Assembly: GCA_039881145.1 (NCBI GenBank)
Contig: JAYKKI010000005.1
Location: forward strand, 22,625,501 to 22,689,500
Length of the DNA: 64,000 nt
Reading direction: 5' to 3'
Source of the DNA: Druceiella hillmani
Lineage: Eukaryota > Arthropoda > Insecta > Lepidoptera > Hepialidae
Each line of letters opens with the position of its first letter. The first letter of the stretch is position 1. Positions 33,830 to 45,992 of this stretch are shown in pieces. Both the position numbers and the translations under genes were made by a program. A model generated the notes under the pieces. The model saw only the letters and a program-made list of their open reading frames with translations. It ran no database searches and was not told the DNA's origin.

Positions 33830-34160
33830 GTCGTAAAAATCTATGGTGTGTAGCCGTTGACGCTATCGGCGGACGAATTTATAATTACAAAGTCACTCAC
33901 CGAAATCGGGTCAAGATGCTTCGCGTTGAGATAAAGTATTGTTGGCATAATAAATGACAGGAAATCGACTGAGCGACGGTTTGTTTGTGTACATTCATAG
34001 TGTGGCTCAGTGGTTCGGATCTAATCGAGTTACTGGCTCCATTTCCGGCTCCGAGTAGGGCGACAATGGCGACCCGAGTCTTTGTCTGTTGTTGTTGACT
34101 AATTCGTAGTGGAGCATGATTAGACTCTCGCGCCTTTGCGATGCGAAGTGTTACTCGTAC
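33830..34160. promoter_or_regulatory. GC/CpG-rich island with developmental-factor-like motifs
   Basis: Clear composition shift ('gccgttgacgctatcggcgg', 'ctcgcgcctttgcgatgcg'). Motifs include TTTATAATTAC (homeodomain type, 33878), AATGACAGG (MEIS/Hth type, 33953) and GACAATGG (Sox type, 34061) inside the direct repeat 'ggcgacaatggcgacc'. It also holds 'gtggctcagtggttcgg', which resembles a tRNA A box but has no matching B box. It is a strong visual candidate for a conserved enhancer; no function is shown. Confidence 0.35.
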
Positions 34161-35030
34161 GTATGTAAAATGGACGCTATGGAAATTTAATATTAGTGCA
34201 TGAAAATCGGATGCAAACTTAAAGTAACATTGAGCATCAATCTTAAGATCATCGATTTACCAAATTTCCTGTTGGTGAAAATAACATATTTTTCTCTATT
34301 AGTTAAATATTTTCGATATATAATTTTGTTTGAAACCTTTGATTTAGAATTAAATTCTTTTAAAAAAGAATTCAAGAAGTGGTCGAATTTATTTCGTGTA
34401 GATTTTTGCTTCTGAAATACGTATATTCTTAAATATATTTTCTAAATTACAATTCATGATATTATCTATTTGTTTATAAGACCATATAGCAAACTAAATT
34501 TTTAATTAAACATATTCTGCAAACAGAATTAACGAAACTAAGCGATTGCTATGCTATTTTATTATATTTTTAAATAAAAATATAAGAGTTCCTAAAATTA
34601 ATTTGTTAACAGAAACACAAACAGATTCCGTTTTGAAAAAAAAACTTGTTAATTACGAATAGAACTTACAAAAAAACTTGTTAATTACGCATTGCGACGG
34701 TTCCGTATATACTTAGGGGCACATAAATACTTAAGTGTACATTGTATTTCCATTTAACTATTATCAAATATTAATATTATTTTTAACCTTGTAAACATAT
34801 TGATTAGTTTATCTTTCAGAGCCGTAAAAATTTTATAAATTTCTCAAAATCCATAAGACAAAGGATAATGGTTAAAGTTTCATTTTATTTTCTAGTGAGG
34901 TCTTATCAAGTCAATCGAGTTTAGTATTTTTAGATATAAGAGAGTAGAACCACATCTTTTAACGTGAAAACCTTTTTAAAAAAGCTTCTAAAGAAATGAT
35001 TTAAGGGTTGTAAAGCAAAGTGGTCTATAT
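34161..35030. other. AT-rich stretch, nothing recognised
   Basis: Overlapping 60- and 71-codon frames on opposite strands (34193-34415) shadow each other. 'cttgttaattacg' is duplicated 38 bp apart at 34646 and 34677. Confidence 0.5.
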
Positions 35031-35034
35031 ATTC

Positions 35035-35365
35035 TGAAAAAGATTACTGTACGTTGCCTGTTAATGTGCCTACGTCATCGAGCGGGGAGGGAGTTCAAAT
35101 AAGAACCTCGAAATTCACTCTGCGCGACCAAAGAATTAGTCATAACTCTGCCACCGAAAGGGTTACACAAGTTATTTATACGTCGTGTAGATGTTAAAAT
35201 GCTCTAAAAAAACAAGCCAAGCAGAAAAAAAAATAAGTTGTCGAGTGAAAAGTTTGTACCGGGTGACAGTTTACAAAACCTTCTAAAAGTAATGTCGCAC
35301 AATTACGAAAGTATTCGGCACCAGCGGCGACCTGGTGGTCGACGAAACACGTATAATATATAAGT
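35035..35365. promoter_or_regulatory. GC-richer island
   Basis: 'ctacgtcatcgagcggggag' contains a CRE-like TACGTCA. 'caccagcggcgacctggtgg' contains the inverted words CACCAG and CTGGTG. Frames here are short and unsupported. Confidence 0.28.
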
Positions 35366-36155
35366 ACGGTAGTATAGTAATAATTTTTTATTTTTGTATA
35401 TATGCACAAAAATGTACGAAAAAATTTGAGAGAAGGAAATATTATAGAATACTTTAAAAACTGAAAAAGATATAAATTGCGTTTGTTATAACTAACCCTT
35501 CCAAACTATCTTTCACGTTATATAAAATTAAAAACAGTTTCGAGTATTTAATTTGCCTCTCTAGAATTATTAATCAAAGTTTCAAAGTGATAATTGCTGC
35601 AAAATATGCAGGTTTATATGTTCAATTACTATTTAACATTTCTACGTCAGTTTCTGACAAAATCGGCTGTAACAAACAGACAGACACATACTCAATCATG
35701 ACACAGATTTATACTCCCATATGTGAAATTTTACGGAACATGCGGACATTGTTTTCTATGAGATGACCTGATTACTTACATGTGAACACTATTTTAGATA
35801 TAGTGATTGTGATATAACAAGTTTCTCCACTGTTGAGGAATAGAACATGGAACAATGTAAATAACTGAAAACTAAGTATAATCATAATTTACCATCATGA
35901 GAATTCTAAAAATTTATATATGTCAAAATTCTATAAATTTTCAAAAGAATCAACCATTTAACAGTTCGATCAAATACAGTTTGTTTTCTATCTTTCGAAA
36001 ATTCTTACCTAATCCATTTTCTATATTAGCGAGACTACATGTAAATAGATAAACTATTTCTTTTCAATGAAATGTCTTATGAATTAACCCTATGGAAAAT
36101 TATATTATTATAATAACCACTTATATTACCCTAGTGAAGTTAAACTGTAAACCAC
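35366..36155. other. AT-rich stretch, nothing recognised
   Basis: 'aacaaacagacagacacata' near 35671 is the only repeat-like phrase, possibly a worn interspersed element. Confidence 0.45.
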
Positions 36156-36159
36156 GTTA

Positions 36160-36645
36160 TGTATATTTCATCCACTGTCAACTGAGCACAAGCACCCACC
36201 TACCTAAATACGTCGGCAGATGAACATGTAAACGATGCAGTCGATTACCGGAAAATGCAAACAATAAACCAGTCTAAACGTACCAATAAATTGATGCCCC
36301 CAACAGATTAACGTTACCGAGTACACATCGGGCACACATAAGAACCATCGACACGCCTCGCCCATATACCGCTATAACAATATCGCGGTTGGAACATCTT
36401 GATTCGATAGCGTAAGCGACACACGCAGCTCGCTAATAACAAAATTTCCATTCAAAATAAAGAGCGTTATCACGGGCGGCTTCGCCCGCTCGCAGCCTAG
36501 TTCCGCCCAGAACCGCCATCCGCCCTCGCCCCATCAGTAGTCTGGAATGGCAATCGTGATAATGACACAGCCTTAATTAAGAATGTTGGGTACAGTGACT
36601 TATGAAATTCCATGCGCGCGTAAGCGATCGTTCATAAGGGTGCTT
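36160..36645. promoter_or_regulatory. Extended CpG-rich island, candidate conserved regulatory element
   Basis: Almost 500 bp of mixed composition. A GC hairpin, CGGGCG-gctt-CGCCCG, occupies 36473-36488, followed by 'ccgccatccgccctcgcccc'. AT-type factor words are embedded: 'atgcaaacaataaac' (POU/forkhead-like, 36256) and 'ccttaattaagaatg' (homeodomain-like, 36572). There is no open frame of note, which argues for regulatory rather than coding function. Confidence 0.38.
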
Positions 36646-37655
36646 TATTGGAAGCTTTGGTTATCAGTTTCTTCTTTTGTTTATTAGTTTCAGTGTCTTC
36701 ACTTTCGACGTAGGAACACAGTTAGGAATTTTTAAACATTTCTATTTAGTTTCCCTATATTGTTGATTCAAATTTTACGATCGATTTTTCAACTTCTACG
36801 ATTCTTATTAAACTTTGCTCATGACTTTATTTTAATGTGGTCAAGGTCACAGATTAGTGTTACAAAATTATTTTCGAGCTTTCAGTTCGTCATTAATTGT
36901 ACGATAAAACTGTTTGATTTGAAAAGTTTGGTTTATTACTACATAATGTTCCTGAAAATTGAGGACTGCCACTAAATTGTTATTAACAAAGTTAAAGGCA
37001 CCTTGCCTGTCAACTTTTTCAATGAAATGAAGCTTTTATTTTCGTTAGCATATTGTTAGAAAAACATGTTGGCTATTTGAAGTAATGTCATAAATTAAAT
37101 GTAATAAATAACATTTAAAAAAATGTCCAAAAAATTTAGTTAAAAAAAATACAGCGTAGCTATTTAAATGTTAATTTAATTTGATAATTTTTCATTTTAC
37201 ATCAAATACTAATGGAAACATTATTATATTAAGGAAACAAACAAAATCTCGCAAGCGAATGTATCTATAAAATATATAAGTTGAAAAAGTAATACATTTA
37301 CATTAATTATATTATCACGCTCATATTTCGTGTTTATTTAATCTTAAATAAACGGATATTGCTATTAAATTAAACAGATTTATATTTAATTTCATTCTCT
37401 TAATGTGATCGTTTAGGTAGCGATGACTAAACAAACGGTTTTTATAGTCACACTCCTTAATAGGACACACATTTAATACATATACAAAAATGAAGACATG
37501 AATGAATTTTTCTAAAATGCAGTTGAAGCATTTCAGAAATTGCATATAGTCTTCTTTAATTCTCTTTAGATATGTATATATGTGCTGCACTATACACATG
37601 GTAATTAAAAAAAATTAAATAATGGTCGTCGAGACAAATTTAGTGGAATTAAAGT
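36646..37655. other. AT-rich stretch, nothing recognised
   Basis: A 71-codon plus frame (36760-36975) and a 92-codon minus frame (37321-37599) have no splice flanks or recognisable content. Confidence 0.45.
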
Positions 37656-37659
37656 AAAT

Positions 37660-38468
37660 GCATTTCCAGATAAATCACACACAGTCTCACATTAATGAGA
37701 ATATAATGTGCCATGAGTAATATAACTCTGAAATGAATAAATGAAAATATTATCTCGTAGTTACATACAAAGAAATCATACACAGTCTCACATTAATGAG
37801 AATAAAATGTACCATGAGTAATATAACCCTGGAATGAATAAATGAAAATATTATCTCGTAGTTACATACAAATAAATCACACACAGACTCACATTAATGA
37901 GAATAAAATGTGCCATGAGTAATATAACTCTGGAATGAATAAATTAAAATATTATCTCGTAGTTACATACAAAGAAATCATACACAGTCTCACATTAATG
38001 ACAATAAAATGTGCAATGAGTGACATAACTCTGGAATGAATGAATGAAAATATTATCTCGTAGTCATATACAAAGGAATCATATAGTCTCACATTAATGA
38101 GAATAAAATGTGCCATGAGTAATATAACTCTGGAATGAATAAATGAAAATATTATCTCGTAGTTACGTACAAAGAAATCATACACAGACTCACATTAATG
38201 AGAATAAAATTTGCCATGAGTAATATAACTCTGGAATGAATAAATGAAAATATTATCTCGTAGTTACATAAAAAGAAATCATACATAGTCTCACATTAAT
38301 GAGAATAAAATGTGTCATTAGTAATATGACTCTGGAATGAATAAATGAAAATATTATCTCGTAGTTACATACAAAGAAATCATACACAGTCTCACGTTAA
38401 TGAGAATGAAATGTGCAATGAGTGATGTAACTCTGGAATCAATAAATGAAAATATTATCTCGTAGTTG
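37660..38468. repeat. 101-bp tandem repeat, eight copies
   Basis: The mark 'tctcacattaatgag' lies at 37685, 37786, 37887, 37988, 38087, 38188, 38289 and 38390, so spacing is 101 bp apart from one 99-bp interval. Copies also carry 'ccatgagtaatataactctg' and 'attatctcgtagttacatac'. They differ by only a few bases each, indicating recent amplification. The minus-strand frame across it simply repeats one peptide and is not a gene. Confidence 0.97.
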
Positions 38469-40285
38469 CTTTCACATGCAACATTTATTTTACAAATTTA
38501 TTTGATAATACGTAATAGGGCACGAGGGCTTGTTGTCTTATGCCAGGAAGACTAAATAATGGTTAAGTAGTAACAATCATTTTTTATTGTGAATTTGAAA
38601 CCTTTAACATCGAATTTTCTGAAATTTATCGAAAATTCGACTTAATCATATTCTTATAATGCTCTGCATTATTTAATCTTAAGTCGGTATTCCGCCAGAC
38701 CGTGCAGTAACGGATAATAAGTGTTCACGCATTTTCAGTGGTTTGCACGCAATTCGTTTCGCTCACGTAACGGAAAAAATATTAATCTAATTGTATTTAT
38801 TTCCAATTATTTTACATTTTAGTTTTAATTTTCGTTATTGATTACACTGCAAGCTACCTAAATTCATGTTAATCTAGAAAATTGCACTACGGAGAAAGTT
38901 GTTGTCCGAATCAGCCGAAAAAAATAAATTATATGTTTGTTTTTAATTCTCATCTCATATGCTGCTTTGTTCTGTTCTACAAAGAGAAAAAGTCGAAGAG
39001 GTCATCAAAAAGTCGAGATGAATACGAGTTAGTGGCAACTAAAATTTAAAAAAATAAGATTAGTATATATACGTAAAGTGAACGAAGCTTTTAAACTGTG
39101 CCATATGGCACTTTATATGTAGATATGTAAGAAGAACAAAAGTATGAATATCTAACCTTTGACTACAGTAAATCATGACTAGTATTCACTAAAGAACTAG
39201 AATATAAGATGGCTTCATATTTTGTGAAAATTCCTAAATATTTAGTTTGCGTTGCTTCGTATAAAAGTGAGAAAGTCAGCTCAGCAATACGCTGTATTGC
39301 TTAGCACAAAAAATATGTTATCTTCCTGACATAAGAGTAACATGGTTGGATCTGGTTTCAAAATGTATGCGTAGAAATCTCCAAATATCATTAAAGCATC
39401 AGAAACGACATCACGTAAGCCCAATTAAGTTGCGCGTGTTTATTAGTTCAGTTTGTTATAAATAGATAATCAATTAATAAAAAATGTTTTTTTTGATCCA
39501 TAGTTATTGTTTATGTAAGTTTTAAAAACGAAAAACGTTGATTGTTCAAGAAAATAGAAAATTTAAACTTTACAAGACTTTTTGAAATATTTATTTTCAT
39601 TGAATTTTAATTGTAATAAAGCACAAAAAAAGTTGTAACTAACCATTTTTTTTTTTAAAAAAGGATTTTGAAATTTGTATTCTGGGTTTTATAGATGAAA
39701 AATTAATCTATTAAAGTACTGCCAGAGTCGTAAAGCATTCTGTAGTTTTCATAATATAATCATTTAAATGAAATATGCCCCCTCCTCCTCTACCAACAAT
39801 ATCAAAGCGCATTAATCTTAGCAGCTCTAAGCTCTTGTGCAGATGCCTCCATAGATTATTCGGGATATTTTATGTATTAATGAATCATCTTTGAGTACGC
39901 TGCTTATTTAATTTGGAGTAATTCATAGCGTGATGATTTAAAAAATAAGAATAAAAGGAAAAATTATTGAATTTCATAAATTAGAAAGTTTAAAATTCAT
40001 CTTGCGTTTGGAATGGAAAAGCATTAAGTCATGACGTCCAAATATTAATCACCGACATATAACATCGTCTGTTGTACAATATTTGCCTTCGACGTGATTC
40101 ACAATTTAAAAATATGGCTATGTTTTCAAATCTGCAGTAATACAACAAATTTGTACAGCTGAGCTAATATTTTTTTGAAGAGCATTATTTTAAATTCCAT
40201 TTGAAGTTTCTTTATTTACTTAATTTACATTTCCACAAATAAAATGATTAATTGTAAATTTGTATTATAGTTACAGGTAGAACAT
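38469..40285. other. AT-rich stretch with a small GC patch
   Basis: Near 38685-38765, 'ggtattccgccagaccgtgc' and 'ttcgtttcgctcacgtaacg' make a short CpG patch. Elsewhere nothing is recognised. Confidence 0.45.
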
Positions 40286-40289
40286 TTTT

Positions 40290-40670
40290 CAAATCGTTCC
40301 CATGTTTGGGCAGCAATGTGTACAGTTAGTAGGTAGCAACGAAAGTAAGATACGATTTCGTTGCTACACCAGCACTTTAAAAGCAATTTCTAGTTCGAAA
40401 CAACGAATTGCACCCAGTAGACTTTGTGCGGGGCACTGTACGCTGCTCGTCGCTGCGCAAGCAACTCCATTAGCATGTTCCCCCGGGTACGGAGGATGTG
40501 GCCGACGCGATGCATCGCCAACGAACTAGATAAATATGGCTGGCGGAAGGGGTTTCCATATCTCCCTCGTCGCTTCACGTATGTGTCGCCCCGCACCGGC
40601 TCGTCATTAGCGATTAGACGAAGGCTTAATACTTTGTTTGGAGGAGGTATTTTGCAACACTAGACGGTTT
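40290..40670. promoter_or_regulatory. GC-rich island, one of the strongest in the window, with a 12-bp-arm hairpin
   Basis: 'gtagcaacgaaa' (40333-40344) and 'tttcgttgctac' (40356-40367) pair perfectly around an 11-nt loop. Downstream, 'gctgctcgtcgctgcgcaag', 'gtggccgacgcgatgcatcg' and 'gtcgccccgcaccggctcg' are far richer in CpG than anything nearby. Three overlapping frames (plus 40302-40529, plus 40424-40663, minus 40390-40596) follow from the low stop density. It may be a promoter CpG cluster, a conserved element or a processed-RNA locus. Confidence 0.38.
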
Positions 40671-40868
40671 GGGATATAAGTTTAGTGTTGATTTTAAATA
40701 TGAATATGCTATTAAGCGAGGTTACACAAAAAAGGCATGTTATATTATGCAAAAAAGATTTTGCTCATTGTAAGAAATCTTAAATCGGCAAATATTTCTT
40801 GTCAGAAAGTATGAATTAAATTAAAAACTTAGCAATAAACAAAATACTTAATATTTTTTGTTGGACGG

Positions 40869-40999
<131 letters not shown>

Positions 41000-41284
41000 A
41001 AACAGCTAACAGGGATATATGTGGATGATTTCATGAAATATGGTGGAACATCATTCAGAATTTAGCGGAAAAAGTTAATTTAAATCAATGCACCAAGCAT
41101 TGCTTAAAATTAATTGAAGACTTAAATTGAAAGAAATGGTATCGTGACAAATGATTAAAGAAAACTGGACAAGGTTTATTTTAATATCCATCGTTATAAC
41201 AAGTAATAAAATAAACCTTCCTTAAGTTGTTAAGTGCTACATACACTTCAATTTCATAAGAAAGCAAGATGAACCAAATTTTAG
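41000..41284. other. AT-rich stretch, nothing recognised
   Basis: Short unique sequence between the TA microsatellite and the next tandem array; there is no frame or structure. Confidence 0.5.
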
Positions 41285-41965
41285 TTTCGAAAAATGTTTT
41301 ATTTTTATTTGAAAAACGTTCACATCATGGTTCTAATTTAATACGTAGATACTATTCCTTGCCAGGTTAAGGCATATGTTATTTAAGGAAAATTAATTAC
41401 AGTTTTCGTGGTAATATAGCCAGATTTGCAGGATTGTTAAATAAGCATAAAAGTTACCTAAAAAAGATTAAATTCAAACATGCTCTTCCAAATATTACTC
41501 TTAATCAAACAACAATGTATGTTTTACTTTAATTTGAAAAACGTTTATATCACATCATTTCATAAGTACTTTTTCAACTTATGGCATGTTATTTTAGCAA
41601 AATAATGCAATTTTCGATGTAATATAGTCAGATTTACATGATTGTTAAATAAGCATAATAGTTATATATAAAATATTATATTCAAATAGATGATCTTCCA
41701 CATTTTACTCTTGATTAAACGATAGCATATGTCTTAATTGAATTTGAAATACTTTCATGTAATTATCCTAATTTCATAAGTAGATATTATTCTTTCCCAG
41801 TTTATGGAATATGTAGTTTAAACAAATTTATATAGTTTTCGTGGTAATATAGTTAAAGTCAAAGTTACTGAATTGTTAAATAAGAAGTTAAATAACGTTC
41901 TATTAAATTCAAATAGTTGTTCTTCCAAATTTTAGTTTTAAACAAACGACGAACATTTCTATATT
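41285..41965. repeat. Diverged tandem triplication, about 208-225 bp units
   Basis: 'gtaatatag' following 'ttttcg' lies at 41411, 41619 and 41844. Each unit also carries 'aatttgaaaaacgtt'-like, 'gattgttaaataagcataa' and 'tcttccaaattttactctt'-like phrases. Identity is moderate, so the event is old. Confidence 0.85.
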
Positions 41966-42145
41966 TCAAGTTAATTAATATAATATTATTAAAAGTCCGT
42001 AATTTATTTAATTTTCTTTAAAAGTTCTGATAGTATTATAGTATTCCATATTTTATATAATTTACTGCGATAAAGAGAATATACCAAAAATAGACCCTTT
42101 AAACACAGTAAATTTAGCATAAAACTTCAGATTTTGTTTATTGGT

Positions 42146-42212
42146 AACAATGCTTTCATATATGAAACTAACAATGCTTTCATATATGAAACTAAAAATG
42201 CTTTCATATGCA
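42146..42212. repeat. 24-bp tandem repeat, about 2.7 copies
   Basis: The unit 'aacaatgctttcatatatg' plus 'aaact' occurs at 42146 and 42170, with a truncated copy at 42194. It contains the perfect 14-bp palindrome 'tttcatatatgaaa'. Confidence 0.9.
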
Positions 42213-43080
42213 ATACTTTTGAGTTTCTTTGACAAACTTTGGATTCTTATTTGGATATAAAATTAAACTATTTTTGTGATGAAAAAATAATATTAAATTT
42301 ATATAGATAATAATATTAAACTTAGCCTCGTTTGATGGTATTTTTATTTTATAATTTAATACGATCAACACGATTACAATACAGATAGATTTAAAGAATG
42401 GAGTAACCAGGGAAAGTTAATAATATTTTATCAGTTTTCGTAAAAAAATGAAATTTTGAAATAATTTCATTACATCTTGCTATATTTTATCACTTTTTTA
42501 GTAATAAATTATATATTACCAAAGTGTTTTGAGTTAATATATTATTTTAAATTATAAATGAATTAAGATATCTATATTGAGTGTGCATCATACATTCAAA
42601 CTAATCATTGAAATTGCGAAATATATACAACATTCAGAAAATGTTGTTTTCACATGCCTTTAGTTGTTATGTCAAAATGTTTTTAAGATTTTGTAGATGT
42701 TTTTAATATTTTTCGTTACATTTTTCGATACGAACAATGTATTAAGTCTACCTGTGTCAGTACCAATGTAGGTTTGCATTTATGGTCTTATAATATATTA
42801 AAATAAACTTAAATTCATATATTTCTATTAACAATTTGTAGTTCATTAAAATATATCAGTATAATGGAAGAATTTGCATTAAACATATCTTGTATCTCAT
42901 CTTATCGTCCATTAATATATGCCAATATCTAAATTGTAATAAATTATCCAAGGGCAAGTAACATGGATTGTAATATAGAAATTACATTTTAATTATTATA
43001 AAATTAATTTCTCACACTTTTCCATTTACAAATCTCTAATCGGAAAGAACATTAACCTATATACCACACCAACATTTCCA
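42213..43080. other. AT-rich stretch, nothing recognised
   Basis: No frame, array or foldback stands out. Confidence 0.5.
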
Positions 43081-43084
43081 TAGC

Positions 43085-43540
43085 TAAACGAGAACCAACT
43101 AACCAGCCCAGCACTTTATCATTGAAAATTAATGTCTACTTAATTAATAGCCATTTAAATCTCGCGTTAAAACGGCTATCGCAATATAGCGACCTTAATT
43201 ACGGGATTGAATGTAGAGAATGAAGAATATATGGGGCCATAAATTGTGAAATGGCATGTCGTAATCTGGCGCTTCGGGTATCGAAGTAAAATATATCGGA
43301 TGCTGGGGACTGCCGCGTCGATCTCGGTACAGTAGTCAACGTTTGGTGACTTAGATTGTAGCCGTAGTAGGTACCTACTTATAAAGGTCCTCGACGTATT
43401 TATTATCGCTACGTTGAAAATTAAACACGATTGGCTCGTAGTTAAGTGAGAGTTAAATTTATACCGGGGTATGAAATTTATCTCGGAAGTGGATAGGATA
43501 CTTATGTGGAACAAAGTGAGCTTTCCACATGAAATTGCAG
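43085..43540. promoter_or_regulatory. GC/CpG-richer island
   Basis: 'gactgccgcgtcgatctcgg' and 'tagccgtagtaggtacctac' contrast with the flanks. A 112-codon minus frame (43176-43514, starting MFHISILSTSEINF) spans it but has no splice context at its ends and an unremarkable composition. A conserved regulatory element is more likely than a gene. Confidence 0.3.
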
Positions 43541-44390
43541 GATGTGCGGTTTATAGGTTTCTCGCTGTTGGAGTATCTGATTGTGTTTTAACATTTGAAT
43601 GAAATCCGGCTTTCAGATGTTAATCAAATTTACATTTAATATATTGCCTCCTTTGTTTGTTAACACTAAATTTTTGTTGTAATTACCAAAGCAGCCAATA
43701 GTGAGAAATGAGGCTTAAATTATTTTAAACATGACATCAAGTATCTGGTCTTATTTAAATTATAGGTATGGGAAATTAAATATCTATCTGTAATATCTAT
43801 CTATAATGTCTGTATGTAATATTATAGTAACTACTCAAAACAGTGTACTTACGGTAGTACTTAGCAATTAGTTCTGACACATGTTCGTTTCCTTCTGTTA
43901 GAAATCTTTAGATATATCAACTTGTTGTTGAGAGTCCTAATTTTTTTTTGGACAAGTTCCTAACCTGATTAAATAATATCTTACAGTATACTTTACGAAT
44001 CTTCTTTCTAGGCACTCTACATCCCTATTTGAATCGCATTTTATTTATGCGCAGATACATTCCGTCAAAAATATATTTAATTTTTTTTTTTTGACGTAAG
44101 TGATATTGGTTACTTAAACTGATGAAAGTTTTATTTGAAAACTCAGAGGCAATTCCGATTTTGTACGTTATTTTGTTTTCTAACTATCATAAAAGAGATA
44201 TTTTTACAAATATTCAAAATATAATCCACGCTGGTTTATATTTTAATCTATTAATAGCCAAATAAATCAACAAGCTATTTAAGGGACCTCTAAACAATAA
44301 AAAATGTTGACTGAAATTTCGAATCTTTTCGACACGCTGGCCATCAAATGGAAAAGATGGTCACCGAAGAGTTATATCTGAGTACTAAAA
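43541..44390. other. AT-rich stretch, nothing recognised
   Basis: Short direct repeats of 'atctatctgtaatatctatc' type at 43780-43805; otherwise featureless. Confidence 0.5.
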
Positions 44391-44679
44391 TAAAAAATGG
44401 CCAAGTATGAGTCGGACTCGCACAAGAATTGTTTCGTAGCATCAAACAATATTATATTCATTTCGTATGCAATAAGGTGTATTTTGTAATATTAGTTTTT
44501 TTTATAATTTTATTGTATAGCGGTTCATGGAAGATACTTACCATCCAAATTTCATCTATATAGTGCCAATAGTCTCCGAGTAAAATGGCTGTGGCATACG
44601 GAAAGACAGACGGACAGACGAACAGGATGAAATTATAAGGATTCCGTTTTTGCCATTTGGCTACGGGACCCTAAAAACC
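44391..44679 (+). mobile_element. Degraded copy of a common lepidopteran interspersed repeat
   Basis: Opens 'atggccaagtatgagtcgg' with 'actcgcacaagaat', passes 'agcggttcatggaagata', 'acagacggacagacgaacag' and 'gattccgtttttgccatttg', and ends 'ctacgggaccctaaaaa'. Order and wording match a repeat family that is abundant in moths and butterflies. It is non-coding. The terminus at 13.4 kb and the tail near 21.85 kb belong to the same family. The family match is from memory and would need a library search. Confidence 0.75.
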
Positions 44680-45480
44680 CTGGATTACAGCATACAGTAA
44701 GAACTCGATACCGCCAAATTCCTTAATTTTTCAATGCGTTTCTGGTACAGTATGTAGTTTAACGTCTGTTTTTCCGATAATATCTTAAATCGTTTTTTTT
44801 CCAATGTATATATCTAATATGATCCGATAGATTATTTCTAATATTTTAATATATTTGATGCTAAAACAAAAATCAAAGTACTCGAATCCTAATAATTTTA
44901 CTAAGCACTTAGTGGGACTTTCAATATACAGAAGTTTACTTGTTCTATTTTTACCACTGTGCTTTTTCAAATCGCTGATTGAAGGTATAATTTATTAAAG
45001 ATTTTATTGAGTGTAAAATAACTCGGGAAGCATTTATTACTTAATAGAATCTAATAACGATCTGATATTTGTTTAAAGAACATATTTAGCCATATTATAT
45101 ATGTATGGCTAATTATGTTAATTTTGTATCTGAAAAGATAACAAAGGCTTTATACCAAATGGACCGATATGTAGTATTTCTCTCGCATACGATATTAGAA
45201 CTATGATATTTTTTGGCCTAAAAGGTAATCTTAACTGCAAGTTACTACATGTTACATCACTCTAAGAATATGTTAAAAATATATGCATCAAAACAGGAAC
45301 TTAAGGCGATTTAAGGCTTCAATCAAAACACTTCGTTGTTTGGCACATTGATCAATCAGTCCATACAAATAATAGATTTGTTTGTTAACCTTGTGACTAG
45401 TTACAAAATATTTTGGTACTGCTATTTCCCGCACAGCATTAGTACATAGATTTATATATTCATATCATGAAGCAAAAATG
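44680..45480. other. AT-rich stretch, nothing recognised
   Basis: A 61-codon minus frame (44785-44970) is lysine- and isoleucine-rich and unsupported. Confidence 0.5.
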
Positions 45481-45486
45481 CCACCA

Positions 45487-45975
45487 AAAAGTTACATTAC
45501 TTACATCAGTAGAACGTCACTTGAGTTCTATATTCATATTATGTCATGCTCCGTACAGAAGCTTCTATATGTTAGCAGATAATATATGAAATAACTACCT
45601 AAAACTGTCAACAAAAATTAGATCAATTACATTAATAGAACGTAACTTGAGTTCTATATTCATATTATCTCAAGCTCTGTATAGAAGCATATCTTTGTTA
45701 GCAGAGAATATATGCAATAAGTACCTCAAACTGTCAAAAAAAATTACATCGCTTACATTAGTAGAACGTCATTTGAGTTCTATATTCATATTATGTCAAA
45801 CTCCGTACAGAAATATATCTATGTTTTCAGAGAATATATGAAATTACTACTTGAAATTGTCAACAAATAAATTCCATCACTTGTATCATAGAACGTCACT
45901 TAAGTTCTATATTCATATTATGTTAAACTCCGTACAGAAGTATCTCTATGTTAGCAGAGAATATGTAAAATAACT
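45487..45975. repeat. 126-bp tandem repeat, about four copies
   Basis: The mark 'gttctatattcatatta' lies at 45525, 45651, 45777 and 45904, so the spacing is 126, 126 and 127 bp. Units also share 'agtagaacgtcacttgag' and 'tagcagagaatatatg'. The array ends about 15 bp before the splice-donor-like edge of the candidate exon at 45993. Confidence 0.94.
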
Positions 45976-45992
45976 GACTACATTATACTCAC

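Noticed and set aside
34003..34040. tRNA-like 'gtggctcagtggttcgg'
   Set aside because: Resembles an A box, but no B box or cloverleaf follows.
37952..38185. 77-codon minus frame with an internal repeated peptide
   Set aside because: It is the 101-bp array read in one frame.
37660..38468. CRISPR-like or replication-origin iterons
   Set aside because: The full 101-bp unit is repeated without variable spacers; it is an ordinary minisatellite.
43176..43514. 112-codon minus frame
   Set aside because: Openness follows from local GC-richer composition; residues are unremarkable and the ends lack splice consensus.
44391..44679. Autonomous transposon
   Set aside because: No transposase or reverse-transcriptase frame; only short non-coding repeat copies are present here.
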